The position numbers and the translations under genes were made by a program. Positions 7,835 through 14,664 of a stretch of 17,413 nt of DNA are shown here, one piece after another. This DNA comes from Candidatus Heimdallarchaeota archaeon (GTDB lineage Archaea; Asgardarchaeota; Heimdallarchaeia; Heimdallarchaeales; Kariarchaeaceae), in contig WAMJ01000006.1 in assembly GCA_015522385.1 (NCBI GenBank), positions 1 through 17,413 of the forward strand, read 5' to 3'. Positions within the stretch are counted from its first letter, which is position 1. The number at the start of each line of letters is the position of its first letter. Below the pieces are notes generated by a model. The model did no database searches and was not told where the DNA came from. It saw nothing but the letters and a program-made list of their open reading frames with translations.

Positions 7835-7917
7835 GAATTTGGTGGTAATGTTTGAAGGACCGACTTCACAGTCTATTACAATAGAATAGTTTACATCGGT
7901 TTGAGTGTGCTCATTTT

Positions 7918-8010
7918 CTGATCTCCAGTATTGTGGTCACTCACCTTATTGGGCAATATATCTGCCCGTATGATTTTAGATCTACAGCACCTGTCCTCCC
8001 CCTTGGTGCG
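7918..8010 (-). pseudogene. Decayed 3' end of an exonuclease III gene
   Basis: Read on the minus strand, this segment contains RTKGED, then RSKIIRADILPNKVSDH. The intact exonuclease III 2 kb to the right has RTKRED and RIKRVDILPNNVSDH. At DNA level, about 48 bases from 7933 match 9956 onward at roughly three quarters of positions (my count). TCCTCCCCCTTGGTGCG at 7994-8010 matches 10048-10064 at 16 of 17. About 30 bp between these blocks and about 9 bp near the end have been lost, so it cannot encode a working enzyme. Orientation is the same as the intact gene, and the DarTG pair lies between the two. Confidence 0.72.
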
Positions 8011-8228
8011 TGTGAGTATCTTGCTTGATTGAACCCAAACTGAAAGATGCTCTTGAGCACAGGTAGGGTCTTCTATAAATAAAAAAGTTATTCTCTCTGA
8101 AATATTCCCTCTAATGTGATATAGATGCATCCTTCGACATCAATTATAGTGTTCTAACTGGTATAGGATTCAATAGGACAACTATTCCCGAACTTATTTT
8201 GCAAAGTTACCTAGAACCTGTCTTATGA

Positions 8229-8240
8229 GTTTATATTTAT
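8229..8240 (+). promoter_or_regulatory. TATA-like box for darG
   Basis: GTTTATATTTAT is centred about 25 nt before the ATG at 8259, so transcription would begin at or within a few bases of the start codon. There is no Shine-Dalgarno sequence, in keeping with a leaderless mRNA. Confidence 0.5.
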
Positions 8241-8259
8241 TAATCGAATTCTTCGATTA
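8241..8259. promoter_or_regulatory. Palindrome at the darG start, operator candidate
   Basis: TAATCGAA at 8241-8248 and TTCGATTA at 8252-8259 form a perfect 8 bp inverted repeat around a 3 nt centre. It fills the gap between the TATA-like box and the ATG and includes its A. A protein bound here would block the transcription start, so it may mediate autoregulation of the toxin-antitoxin pair. Confidence 0.45.
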
Positions 8260-8939
8260 TGATCAAATATGTCTATGATTGCGACATTCTTGAGTCAAAT
8301 GCAGACGCAATCGTGAACACGGTCAATACGGAGGGAGTCATGGGAAAGGGATTAGCTCTAAAATTCAAGAAGAAGTATCCTGAGATGTACGAAGAGTATA
8401 GGGCGAGATGTTTAGATGGGGAGATACATGTCGGAAAATTACATTTCTACCGATCTGAAAATAAGATAGTAATCAACTTCCCCACCAAGAAGGAGTGGCG
8501 TAAACCTTCTCAGTTGGAATATGTCAGAGAAGGTCTAAAGGACTTTGTCAGTAGATACAAAGATCTCAAGATAATGTCTGTGAGCTTTCCCCTGCTTGGT
8601 TGCAGTAATGGAAAACTAGACTGGAGAGATGTAAAACCGATCATGGAAGAGTTTCTCGAACCACTTGATATTACCGTCTATGTCCATGTCATGAGAGGGA
8701 TGGCATTGAACTCATCGCTGGCTTCTATTCAGAAAGGCATCAAGCTAAGAACCCTACCTGATGTCATCGAAGAGTATGAGATTTCCGACAAGCATCTGCT
8801 GGAGATTTCCAATGAAATTGTGGTGACGATGAAGAAGTTGTATGATTTAATTGATAGGGCGAAAAAGACGAATCGGTCTGTGCATAGATGTGCGGAAAAC
8901 TATGAAGGGGGTGTTCAGTCAACTCTTGATCAATATTAA
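8259..8939 (+). CDS. darG: DarG-like macrodomain antitoxin (DNA ADP-ribosylglycohydrolase)
   Basis: This 226-residue protein begins with a macrodomain (about 1-150) of the DarG type: DAIVNTVNTEGVMGKGLALKFK (split as DAIVNTVN at 16-23 and GVMGKGLALKFK at 26-37), then INFPTK with Lys77, and LLGCSNGKLDW. DarG enzymes remove ADP-ribose from thymidine in DNA and so reverse DarT damage; the NFPTK lysine is the known catalytic residue. The second ADP-ribose loop is usually GCGNGGL; here Gly becomes Ser and the second Gly of the pair becomes Lys, which may alter activity. Residues 150-226 are a charged helical extension of unknown role, perhaps binding DarT. The antitoxin comes before the toxin, the reverse of the common darT-darG order. 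Composition is AT-rich. Confidence 0.85.
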   Translation: MIKYVYDCDILESNADAIVNTVNTEGVMGKGLALKFKKKYPEMYEEYRARCLDGEIHVGKLHFYRSENKIVINFPTKKEWRKPSQLEYVREGLKDFVSRYKDLKIMSVSFPLLGCSNGKLDWRDVKPIMEEFLEPLDITVYVHVMRGMALNSSLASIQKGIKLRTLPDVIEEYEISDKHLLEISNEIVVTMKKLYDLIDRAKKTNRSVHRCAENYEGGVQSTLDQY

Positions 8940-8970
8940 ATGACTTCATAGGTAGCCTGACAGATTGACG

Positions 8971-8984
8971 AAAATTATAAATAG
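8971..8984 (+). promoter_or_regulatory. TATA-like box for darT
   Basis: AAAATTATAAATAG lies about 27 nt before the ATG at 9005 in the 65 nt darG-darT gap. Together with the lack of a Shine-Dalgarno sequence, it suggests that the toxin has its own leaderless promoter. Confidence 0.45.
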
Positions 8985-9004
8985 TATGAAAATAGATTAT
9001 TCCT

Positions 9005-9598
9005 ATGAAGGGGAGTGTACAATCCATACTTCACAATAAAAATTGCACCAAGTTATACTACATGACTCACAACACCAATCTGGATCAGATAAAAAAATTT
9101 GGGATACTACCTAGAAATGAGGTGATAAGGCGAGGACTAATATTCACGGACATCTCAAATAGGAGTGTAAATAAGAGGAGAAACAGAAGGGTGGCATCCG
9201 ACACGGGTACGATCATTGAAGACCTCCATAATTTCGTACCTCTTTATTTCAACGATGACAATCCCATGTACCATCAGATTCAAAAAAATCGTAAGGGTAG
9301 GGCAGACTGGGGTAAAAACAATGTTACGATTCTCAGAATAGACTCCTGTATTGCAGACAAAGCAGTATTCTACAGTGACGGTAATGCTGCTAACAATGTG
9401 ACCAAGTTTTACACGGATCTCAGCACCATTAGACAGAATATTAACTGGGATATAGTGATAAATAAGGTAGCATATTGGAATTGGAAAAGGGAGAAAATGG
9501 CGGAGATTTTTTTCAAGAAAGTCCCACCAGAATATATCGAATTTCCTCCATATAATGACACCCATACTAACTCGAATCATTTTTCAATTGTAGATTGA
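9005..9598 (+). CDS. darT: DarT-like toxin, ssDNA thymidine ADP-ribosyltransferase
   Basis: This 197-residue protein has the DarT (DUF4433) pattern throughout. YYMTHNTNLDQIKKFGIL at 18-35 contains the NAD-contacting His22. DISNRSVNKRR at 49-59 ends with the catalytic-type arginines 58/59. LHNFVPLYFN at 74-83 and SDGNAANNVTKFY further on are typical, and KREKMAEIFF contains Glu167, the expected catalytic glutamate. DarT uses NAD+ to ADP-ribosylate thymidine in single-stranded DNA at short sequence motifs, blocking replication; DarG reverses it, and such pairs are known in phage defence. All key residues are present, so the toxin is probably active. The last 10 codons fall in a 34 bp tandem duplication. 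Family confidence is high; the subfamily is not assigned. Confidence 0.87.
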   Translation: MKGSVQSILHNKNCTKLYYMTHNTNLDQIKKFGILPRNEVIRRGLIFTDISNRSVNKRRNRRVASDTGTIIEDLHNFVPLYFNDDNPMYHQIQKNRKGRADWGKNNVTILRIDSCIADKAVFYSDGNAANNVTKFYTDLSTIRQNINWDIVINKVAYWNWKREKMAEIFFKKVPPEYIEFPPYNDTHTNSNHFSIVD

Positions 9599-9635
9599 CA
9601 TTAACTCGAAATACATATTAATTGTAGAATGACAT
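9568..9635. repeat. 34 bp imperfect tandem duplication over the darT stop codon
   Basis: Units at 9568-9601 and 9602-9635 have the same length, begin TAACTCGAA and end with AATTGTAGATTGACAT or AATTGTAGAATGACAT. They match at 27 of 34 positions. The first unit holds the darT stop codon (9596-9598); the second is downstream and non-coding. Confidence 0.7.
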
Positions 9636-9923
9636 CGCTAAAATACTTTTGGACAGTACATAAAACAATCCTATAACGTGTTGTTATGTACTAAAGTAGC
9701 GATTGATTGTAAATATGCCTCAATTTTTTTCATACTTCAAAAGAATATTATTTGATATAGGATGTAAATATAACTATCGACTCTAAATTGAATAGTTTTT
9801 ATTTAATTTTTGAAACTTCCTTTACAAATATGTGTTGGGTAGGAAGAATCACACTTGTGGTATTTCTCGAACTGCTCACCTCATTGAGTTCAATATTTAT
9901 CATGTCCTAAGTCTTTGACATAT
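9599..9923. other. AT-rich intergenic stretch between darT and xth
   Basis: These 325 bases hold no gene. They contain the second unit of the 34 bp duplication, the 9634-9703 palindrome, a T run near 9724-9730 that could end the darT transcript, and a weak hairpin (AAATTGAAT at 9785-9793 with ATTTAATTT at 9801-9809). The convergent darT and xth transcripts both end here. Confidence 0.5.
9634..9703. repeat. 70 bp imperfect palindrome after darT
   Basis: The left arm has ATCGCTA (9634-9640), CTTT (9646-9649) and AGTACATAA (9655-9663), separated by two 5 nt bulges. The right arm is TTATGTACT (9684-9692), AAAG (9693-9696) and TAGCGAT (9697-9703) without gaps. All 20 positions pair perfectly, around a 20 nt centre. 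It could be a terminator-like RNA hairpin, a MITE-like relic or a recombination site. Confidence 0.65.
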
Positions 9924-10640
9924 CTAGTCACAGATTTCCAGAAATGTAGCTGCGTGGTCGCTCACATTATTGGGCAGGATGTCAACCCGTTTGATCCTAG
10001 GTCTTAGATCCTGTGAGGTGAAGATGTAGTCGATCCGCCAGCCCTTATCCTCCCTCTTGGTGCGAGAGGACCACCATGTGAACCTCTTGACACCGGGATT
10101 GAGTTCCCGGAAGCTGTCGACCATTTCCAGCGAGTTGATCGCGTTCCTCTCCTCTTGTGTGCAACCGGTAATCTCTGGTAGGTGGTCGTAGTGCAGATCT
10201 AGGTTTGTGTGGGCGATGTTGAAGTCACCTGCGAGGATGTGGTGTTCCTTTCCCCTTATCTCCTCCCTTAGATTTTTGAGGAAATCCAGTTTCTCCCTCA
10301 TGGCCGCCTCACTTCCTTTGTGCTTGGAGGGGAAGCCCGCGGGTACATAGCTATTGCTCAGCAGTATCCCCTCGAGTCTCACCTGCAGGAACCTCCCCTC
10401 ATAGTTGCTGACCAGTTCTGATTCCTGCTTGGTGTACGTCGCCACACCAGCGTGCCCCTTCCTCAAGCCGGGATGGATGTGGCTGTAGTATCCGGAGAGG
10501 AAGCCCTCTCCGATCTGAGCAGGGGTTGCTCTGATCTCCTGCAGACAGATGACATCCGGGTCGACCGATCTGAGAAAGCCGTCCAACCCTTTGCGCCGGG
10601 CTGCACGTATCCCGTTGACGTTCAGGGACAGAATTTTCAG
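9924..10640 (-). CDS. xth: Exodeoxyribonuclease III / AP endonuclease
   Basis: This exonuclease III-family enzyme (about 238 residues) cleaves DNA at abasic sites and trims 3' ends in base excision repair. The N-terminal strand reads KILSLNVNGIRAARRKG, followed by LQEIRAT with the metal-binding Glu35, GDFNIAHTNLD in the middle, WRIDYIF, and VSDH with Asp228 and His229 at the end. The only ATG/GTG/TTG start in frame is a TTG at 10586, which would remove the conserved first strand. The full protein fits a CTG start at 10638-10640, directly after the tyrA TAG stop and 5 nt after GGAGG. It is therefore co-transcribed with tyrA. Its 3' end is duplicated as a relic at 7918-8010. Confidence 0.9.
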   Translation of the reverse strand: MKILSLNVNGIRAARRKGLDGFLRSVDPDVICLQEIRATPAQIGEGFLSGYYSHIHPGLRKGHAGVATYTKQESELVSNYEGRFLQVRLEGILLSNSYVPAGFPSKHKGSEAAMREKLDFLKNLREEIRGKEHHILAGDFNIAHTNLDLHYDHLPEITGCTQEERNAINSLEMVDSFRELNPGVKRFTWWSSRTKREDKGWRIDYIFTSQDLRPRIKRVDILPNNVSDHAATFLEICD

Positions 10641-11717
10641 CTACTCCTCCCCCTTCAGGAACCGTCTCGCCCTCCTCATCTCTTGTATGAAGCCGTCAAG
10701 ACTCTCCGCCTCGATGTCCGATATCAGGGAGTCCACCGCATCGCGGATCTCCCCGAAGAGCACTCCTCTCTGCCTGTTAATCCTCTGGATATGGTAGTAG
10801 AGCGTGGGATTCTCCTCGTGGAGCTCGACGGTGGTGGCAAACTGCTTGAGAAAGGTCGTTCCCGCGGAGCTTAAGAGCTTATCTATCCCGTAGCTGGAGT
10901 TGAGCAGAACCCGTCCGTTGAGCAGGTTAAGGAAATGGGACAGGTCGAGTGAGTACAACATCAGGTTGTCGTGCTCCTCGAGGGGAACAGGGACAAGATT
11001 TGCCAGCGTGGAGCCGAAGATTTCTTCGACCTTACCTATGATCTCTTTGTCCCTCCCTGAGTGCACGCAGATCAGGATGTTCCTCCCCGAGAGGTGCCTA
11101 ACTCCGGGGCCGAACATCGGGTGGATGGAGACGAGCTCCACGCCTTTCTCGTTGATCCTGACCACCTGCTCCTCGATGTCGGACTTGAGCGAACCTACCT
11201 CGAAGACCACAGTCCCTTCCACACATCTGCTGCAGACATCTTCGATCACCTTTGGCAGTGTGTGCAAAGGTGTGGCGATGAAGACGTAATCGTGGTCTAT
11301 GCTAGGTGGTAACACCGAGTCGATTGCGGTGTCCACTATGTCGACGGCGTATCCCGTGCTCTCAAGGAATGTTCTGAGCCAGTTACCCATCTCCCCCATA
11401 CCCCCGACGACTAGGCATCTGCCACTACCCTCGAAGGTCATATTGGACAACTGAACCTCCACTGACTGCTCAATTAGTCTCTCGTAAATCTCAGTTGACA
11501 TGACGGGGTCGAGTGCGAACTCATCTGCGTACTTCCGGATGCGGTCGTATACCTGCTTTTCCACTTGGAAGTTCTTCACGGGGAGTCCTGCCTGCTGCTT
11601 GAGCTTCCCCACCTGTTTTGCTAATGCGATACGCTGTGCCATGAGCGACATGATCGAGTAGTCTATCCCTTTAATCCGTTCTCTTAGGTCATCAAAATTG
11701 TCGATAAATACAACCAC
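10641..11717 (-). CDS. tyrA: Bifunctional chorismate mutase / prephenate dehydrogenase
   Basis: This 358-residue protein makes 4-hydroxyphenylpyruvate for tyrosine by converting chorismate to prephenate and then oxidatively decarboxylating it with NAD(P)+. Residues 1-90 are an AroQ-type helical mutase (LRERIKGID, then AQRIALAKQVGKLK with Arg29 and Lys38/Lys40, and Glu53). Residues from about 97 form a Rossmann dehydrogenase with a nucleotide-binding loop GGMGEMG at 104-110, a VFEVGSLKS strand and the IHPMFGPG motif with His199. The C-terminal helical region is typical. The start is GTG 11717, with a TATA-like box at 11741-11753. It is divergent from tldD and runs into xth with no gap. No other aromatic pathway gene is in the window. 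Confidence 0.9.
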   Translation of the reverse strand: MVVFIDNFDDLRERIKGIDYSIMSLMAQRIALAKQVGKLKQQAGLPVKNFQVEKQVYDRIRKYADEFALDPVMSTEIYERLIEQSVEVQLSNMTFEGSGRCLVVGGMGEMGNWLRTFLESTGYAVDIVDTAIDSVLPPSIDHDYVFIATPLHTLPKVIEDVCSRCVEGTVVFEVGSLKSDIEEQVVRINEKGVELVSIHPMFGPGVRHLSGRNILICVHSGRDKEIIGKVEEIFGSTLANLVPVPLEEHDNLMLYSLDLSHFLNLLNGRVLLNSSYGIDKLLSSAGTTFLKQFATTVELHEENPTLYYHIQRINRQRGVLFGEIRDAVDSLISDIEAESLDGFIQEMRRARRFLKGEE

Positions 11718-11740
11718 TACCTGATCTATTCATGAAATCC

Positions 11741-11753
11741 AGAGATATAAATC
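11741..11753 (-). promoter_or_regulatory. TATA-like box for tyrA-xth
   Basis: The minus strand reads GATTTATATCTCT, centred about 30 nt before GTG 11717, giving a transcript with almost no leader. No Shine-Dalgarno sequence precedes the GTG. Confidence 0.4.
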
Positions 11754-11768
11754 TCCCTTTTTGGGAGA
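11752..11768. promoter_or_regulatory. Inverted repeat between divergent tyrA and tldD promoters
   Basis: TCTCCC at 11752-11757 and GGGAGA at 11763-11768 flank TTTTT. The repeat abuts the tyrA TATA-like box and lies about 10 nt before the tldD one (GTTATAATT, about 11776-11784), so a bound protein could affect both promoters. Confidence 0.3.
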
Positions 11769-11775
11769 AAGGATG

Positions 11776-11784
11776 AAGTTATAA
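11776..11784 (+). promoter_or_regulatory. TATA-like box for tldD-tldE
   Basis: GTTATAATT is centred about 26 nt before GTG 11807, again fitting a leaderless transcript. This supports GTG 11807 over the internal ATG at 11834. Confidence 0.4.
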
Positions 11785-11806
11785 TTCCACACCTCCACTC
11801 AGTCCT

Positions 11807-13273
11807 GTGTCAAGTATAATCGACGAAGACATCATGGCTTATGCGCTGGAGAAGGGACAGTCCTACGAGGTGCAGTACGTTGATGTCAAATGGATGAGCA
11901 GGGACTCACGGTCGCTCAATGTAAAAAACGGCGACCTTGAAGGGAACTCCCAGTCCAAGTCACAGGGTATTGGAATCAAGATGCTCGTGGATGGGGGATA
12001 CGGCTTCGCCGCCTCCAACATTATTTCGAGGGAGTCGATCGACAAGATCGCGAATAGGGCATTCAAGGTTGCCCGGGCCTCAGGAAGGACTATGAAGAGA
12101 CCTATAACACTGGCGGAGGAGCCTGTGCATGTGGACAGGGTGCAGACCCCCATCAAGAAGGATCCACTGAGCCAGTCCCTTGAGGAAACGATATCGGTTC
12201 TTGTGGACGCGTCCAAGGCTGCGGATCTAGACGACACTCGGATCAAGGCGAGGAACGCGGTGTTCTCAGCCTGGACTGACCATATGGTGTTGTGGACCTC
12301 CGAGGGGACGAGAATAGATCAGAAGATCTACGTCACAGGTGGTGGAGTAGACACACTAGCAGTTCAGGGCTCCAATGTAGAGAGGAGGAGCTATCCCGCA
12401 TCGTTCAGGGGGAATTTCGCAACAGCGGGTTACGAGTACTTCGAGGAGCTCGATCTCGTGGACATAGCTCCCAAGGCGACCACGGAGGCGCTCCAGTTGC
12501 TGGAGGCTCCTCACTGCCCTCCGAGGAATGACGCTACGGTGATCATCAAACCATCTCAGCTTATGCTGCAGCTTCATGAGAACGGGCATGGCTTCGAGAT
12601 GGATCGTGCATATGACTACGAGGCGGCCTTCGCGGGGACTTCCTTTATGAAGCCACACCTTGTGGACGAGCTCATGTTCGGTAACGAGCTGATCACGATC
12701 TACGGAGATGCCACACATCCCCGTGGTCTAGGGACCTTCTACTATGACCACGAGGGTGTGCAGGCTCAGAAGACTACCCTTGTGGACGAAGGGAGGTTGG
12801 TAGGATACCTCAGTTCTCGCGAGACTGCTCCGCTCAAAGGATGGGGACGGTCATCAGGTTCTGCTCGCTCTCTGAACTATGCCCGGATGCCTCTGATCCG
12901 GATGACGAATATCAATCTCAAACCCGGTGACTGGTCTTACGACGAGATGGTCGAGGACACAAAGGACGGCTACATCTTCGACACAAACGTCAGCTGGAGT
13001 ATAGACGACCTGAGACTCTCTTTCCAGTTCGGCATGGAGATCGGTTGGAGGGTGGAGAACGGGGAGATCACCGGACTGATCAAGAAGCCCAGTTACACCG
13101 GGATCACTCCGCAGTTCTGGAACAGTGCAGATGCTGTGGCTGACGAGAAATCCTTCCAGATGTATGGCACTCCCAACTGCGGTAAGGGTGAGCCTGGACA
13201 GGTAATGTACACAGGACACGGTGCGTCTCCAACGAGGTTCCGGAATGTCAGAATAGGGGTGGTGCAGGAATGA
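11807..13273 (+). CDS. tldD: TldD-family metalloprotease subunit
   Basis: This 488-residue protein is the zinc-bearing subunit of the TldD/TldE protease, which degrades unfolded or modified peptides and in bacteria matures some RiPPs. The N-terminal half has the family GIGIKMLVDGGYGFAASN strand. The zinc helix reads LQLHENGHGFEMDR with His257, Glu258 and His261. The family motif is HExxxH (for example HEAVGH); here one residue is missing, giving HExxH spacing. The downstream YEAAFAGTSF block and the C-terminal NCGKGEPGQ with the expected Cys ligand Cys458 are intact. It overlaps tldE by 4 nt (ATGA), so the subunits are coupled. The length is normal. The start is GTG 11807, with ATG 11834 as the alternative. 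Confidence 0.9.
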   Translation: MSSIIDEDIMAYALEKGQSYEVQYVDVKWMSRDSRSLNVKNGDLEGNSQSKSQGIGIKMLVDGGYGFAASNIISRESIDKIANRAFKVARASGRTMKRPITLAEEPVHVDRVQTPIKKDPLSQSLEETISVLVDASKAADLDDTRIKARNAVFSAWTDHMVLWTSEGTRIDQKIYVTGGGVDTLAVQGSNVERRSYPASFRGNFATAGYEYFEELDLVDIAPKATTEALQLLEAPHCPPRNDATVIIKPSQLMLQLHENGHGFEMDRAYDYEAAFAGTSFMKPHLVDELMFGNELITIYGDATHPRGLGTFYYDHEGVQAQKTTLVDEGRLVGYLSSRETAPLKGWGRSSGSARSLNYARMPLIRMTNINLKPGDWSYDEMVEDTKDGYIFDTNVSWSIDDLRLSFQFGMEIGWRVENGEITGLIKKPSYTGITPQFWNSADAVADEKSFQMYGTPNCGKGEPGQVMYTGHGASPTRFRNVRIGVVQE

Positions 13274-14664
13274 GCTGGGATCCACGCTCTATCATAGACC
13301 TCGGGGAGTTCGGTGACCCCTTCCCAACGCTAGATGCAGGTGTCGAAAAGCTCCTCTCCATGGCCCGGGAAAAGGGGTACGAGGCTCAGGTGTCTGGGAA
13401 CGTCAGGCTTGAGGGTGTCACTCGATTCGCAGTTTCGCAGGTGACGCAGCACCACGATCTGAGTACACTGTCGCTCAGCCTCGTACTGTACAAGGACGGG
13501 AGGAGAGCGAGTGCGAATACCACGCTTGTAGACGACCTTGTAGGACTTATGAAGCAGGCGGAGGATGGGCTGAAAAGTAGCCCGCCCAACAAGTTCGACC
13601 AAGGCTTTCCTTCTCCCCGGCAGAGCGAGCTCATCGACCTGTCGGCGAAGGTCTGGACGACCGATGAAAGAGCGGACTCAGTAATCGCTTCTGTGAACGC
13701 CGCGGAGGAGATCAACCCCGACGTGATCGTTGCAGGGACTTCCTCGACCGTGACCACATTCTCACGGATTCTTAACACGGAGGGGACGGACGTCGAGAGC
13801 TCCTCTTCAGGGAATTACTATAAGGTCAATGCCATTGTCGGACCCCCAGAGAGCAGGGGTTACGGGCAGGAGGAGACACAGTGGAGGTATGATGCCCCCT
13901 CCTTTGAGGGTTTCGCTAGAGAAGCCACGAGGACTGCAGTGGACACGCTCACGCTGAAGGACTTCGAGCCGGGAGAGTATGAGGTCGTCCTCGGACCAAG
14001 GGCAGTGACAGATCTGATGAATTTTGTTCAATTTGGAACAGGGCCTGTTGGCTTCCACGAGGGTACCTCGTTCACATCGGACAGATTAGGCGATCAGATC
14101 TTCGATGAGAAGATTACGCTCCATGACCTCCCCCGTTCCCCCTCGAAGGCCTTCTTCACGAGACTTTTCGACGGTGAGGGTGTCCCAACGCAGGACAGGG
14201 TATTCGTGCATAAGGGTTCTTTGGAGTTCATCCCCTACGATTCATTCACAGCTGCCAAGTACCTCGGTGATAAGAACGAGGCCACAGGTAATGCAGGAGG
14301 TGGTTTCTTCGGTGGTGCCTTCCTCGGCTCTGCTGTTATGGAGGGTGGAGTGAAGAGTGTGCGGGAGCAGATTGCCGAGGTGAGGGATGGGCTTTATGTC
14401 AAGAGCTTCTGGTACAACCGATTCACAGACAGGAGGCGTGGAGGTCTTACTGGGTTGACAAGGAACGGACTCTACCACATCAAGGACGGGGAACTAGCTG
14501 GTGCAGTGAGGAATCTTCGGTACACTGAGTCATTCGTTCGTGCACTCGAACCTGGAAATGTTATCTCTGTCGGAAAGGACAGCAGGATGTTCATGTTCAA
14601 TACCGTTCCGTCACTACACCTCGGACGATACAGATTCAGCTCTGTCGCACATTCGATGGAGTAG
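13270..14664 (+). CDS. tldE: TldE/PmbA-family protease partner subunit
   Basis: This 464-residue protein is the non-catalytic partner of TldD. It shares the fold but has no HExxxH zinc motif: the equivalent region reads LMNFVQFGTGPVGFHEGTSF and lacks the paired histidines, as usual for TldE. Other family marks are the EVVLGPRAVTDLM strand, ITLHDLP, and a C-terminal NLRYTESFVRALE segment. In characterised systems TldE shapes the central chamber of the TldD/E heterodimer, and small unstructured peptides enter it. The ATG at 13270 overlaps the tldD stop. Its own stop codon abuts that of the convergent radical SAM gene with no base between them. Confidence 0.88.
   Translation: MSWDPRSIIDLGEFGDPFPTLDAGVEKLLSMAREKGYEAQVSGNVRLEGVTRFAVSQVTQHHDLSTLSLSLVLYKDGRRASANTTLVDDLVGLMKQAEDGLKSSPPNKFDQGFPSPRQSELIDLSAKVWTTDERADSVIASVNAAEEINPDVIVAGTSSTVTTFSRILNTEGTDVESSSSGNYYKVNAIVGPPESRGYGQEETQWRYDAPSFEGFAREATRTAVDTLTLKDFEPGEYEVVLGPRAVTDLMNFVQFGTGPVGFHEGTSFTSDRLGDQIFDEKITLHDLPRSPSKAFFTRLFDGEGVPTQDRVFVHKGSLEFIPYDSFTAAKYLGDKNEATGNAGGGFFGGAFLGSAVMEGGVKSVREQIAEVRDGLYVKSFWYNRFTDRRRGGLTGLTRNGLYHIKDGELAGAVRNLRYTESFVRALEPGNVISVGKDSRMFMFNTVPSLHLGRYRFSSVAHSME

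Larger units (their letters stand above)
7835..8258. other. Gene-poor stretch left of the DarTG pair
   Basis: These 424 bases hold no intact gene. They contain the decayed exonuclease III 3' end (7918-8010) and the darG promoter region. An open minus-strand frame (7891-8130) is only the carrier of that relic. The part from 8020 to 8225 is AT-rich and shows nothing else I can name. Confidence 0.5.
8011..9923. mobile_element. Putative DarTG-bearing insert at the 3' end of xth
   Basis: The AT-rich segment between the displaced xth 3' fragment (ending 8010) and the intact xth stop codon (9924) carries only the DarTG pair and flanking repeats. The order intact gene, insert, displaced 3' fragment in the same orientation is the known footprint of integration into a gene's 3' end, with the element supplying a replacement end. 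No integrase or transposase is present, so this would be a minimal or decayed island. The 75% similarity between the two xth ends leaves an old duplication as the alternative. Confidence 0.35.

Noticed and set aside
7891..8130. 79-residue minus-strand ORF as a real gene
   Set aside because: Its recognisable part is the decayed xth 3' end; the remainder has no family resemblance and the enzyme core is missing.
9155..9580. 141-residue minus-strand ORF antisense to darT
   Set aside because: No family resemblance or start signal; darT has all its key residues in the other strand.
10641..10643. Pyrrolysine or readthrough at TAG joining TyrA to exonuclease III
   Set aside because: TAG is an ordinary stop for the GTPase, tldE and aIF1A here, and both proteins are complete at this point. 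Readthrough is not needed if CTG is the xth start.
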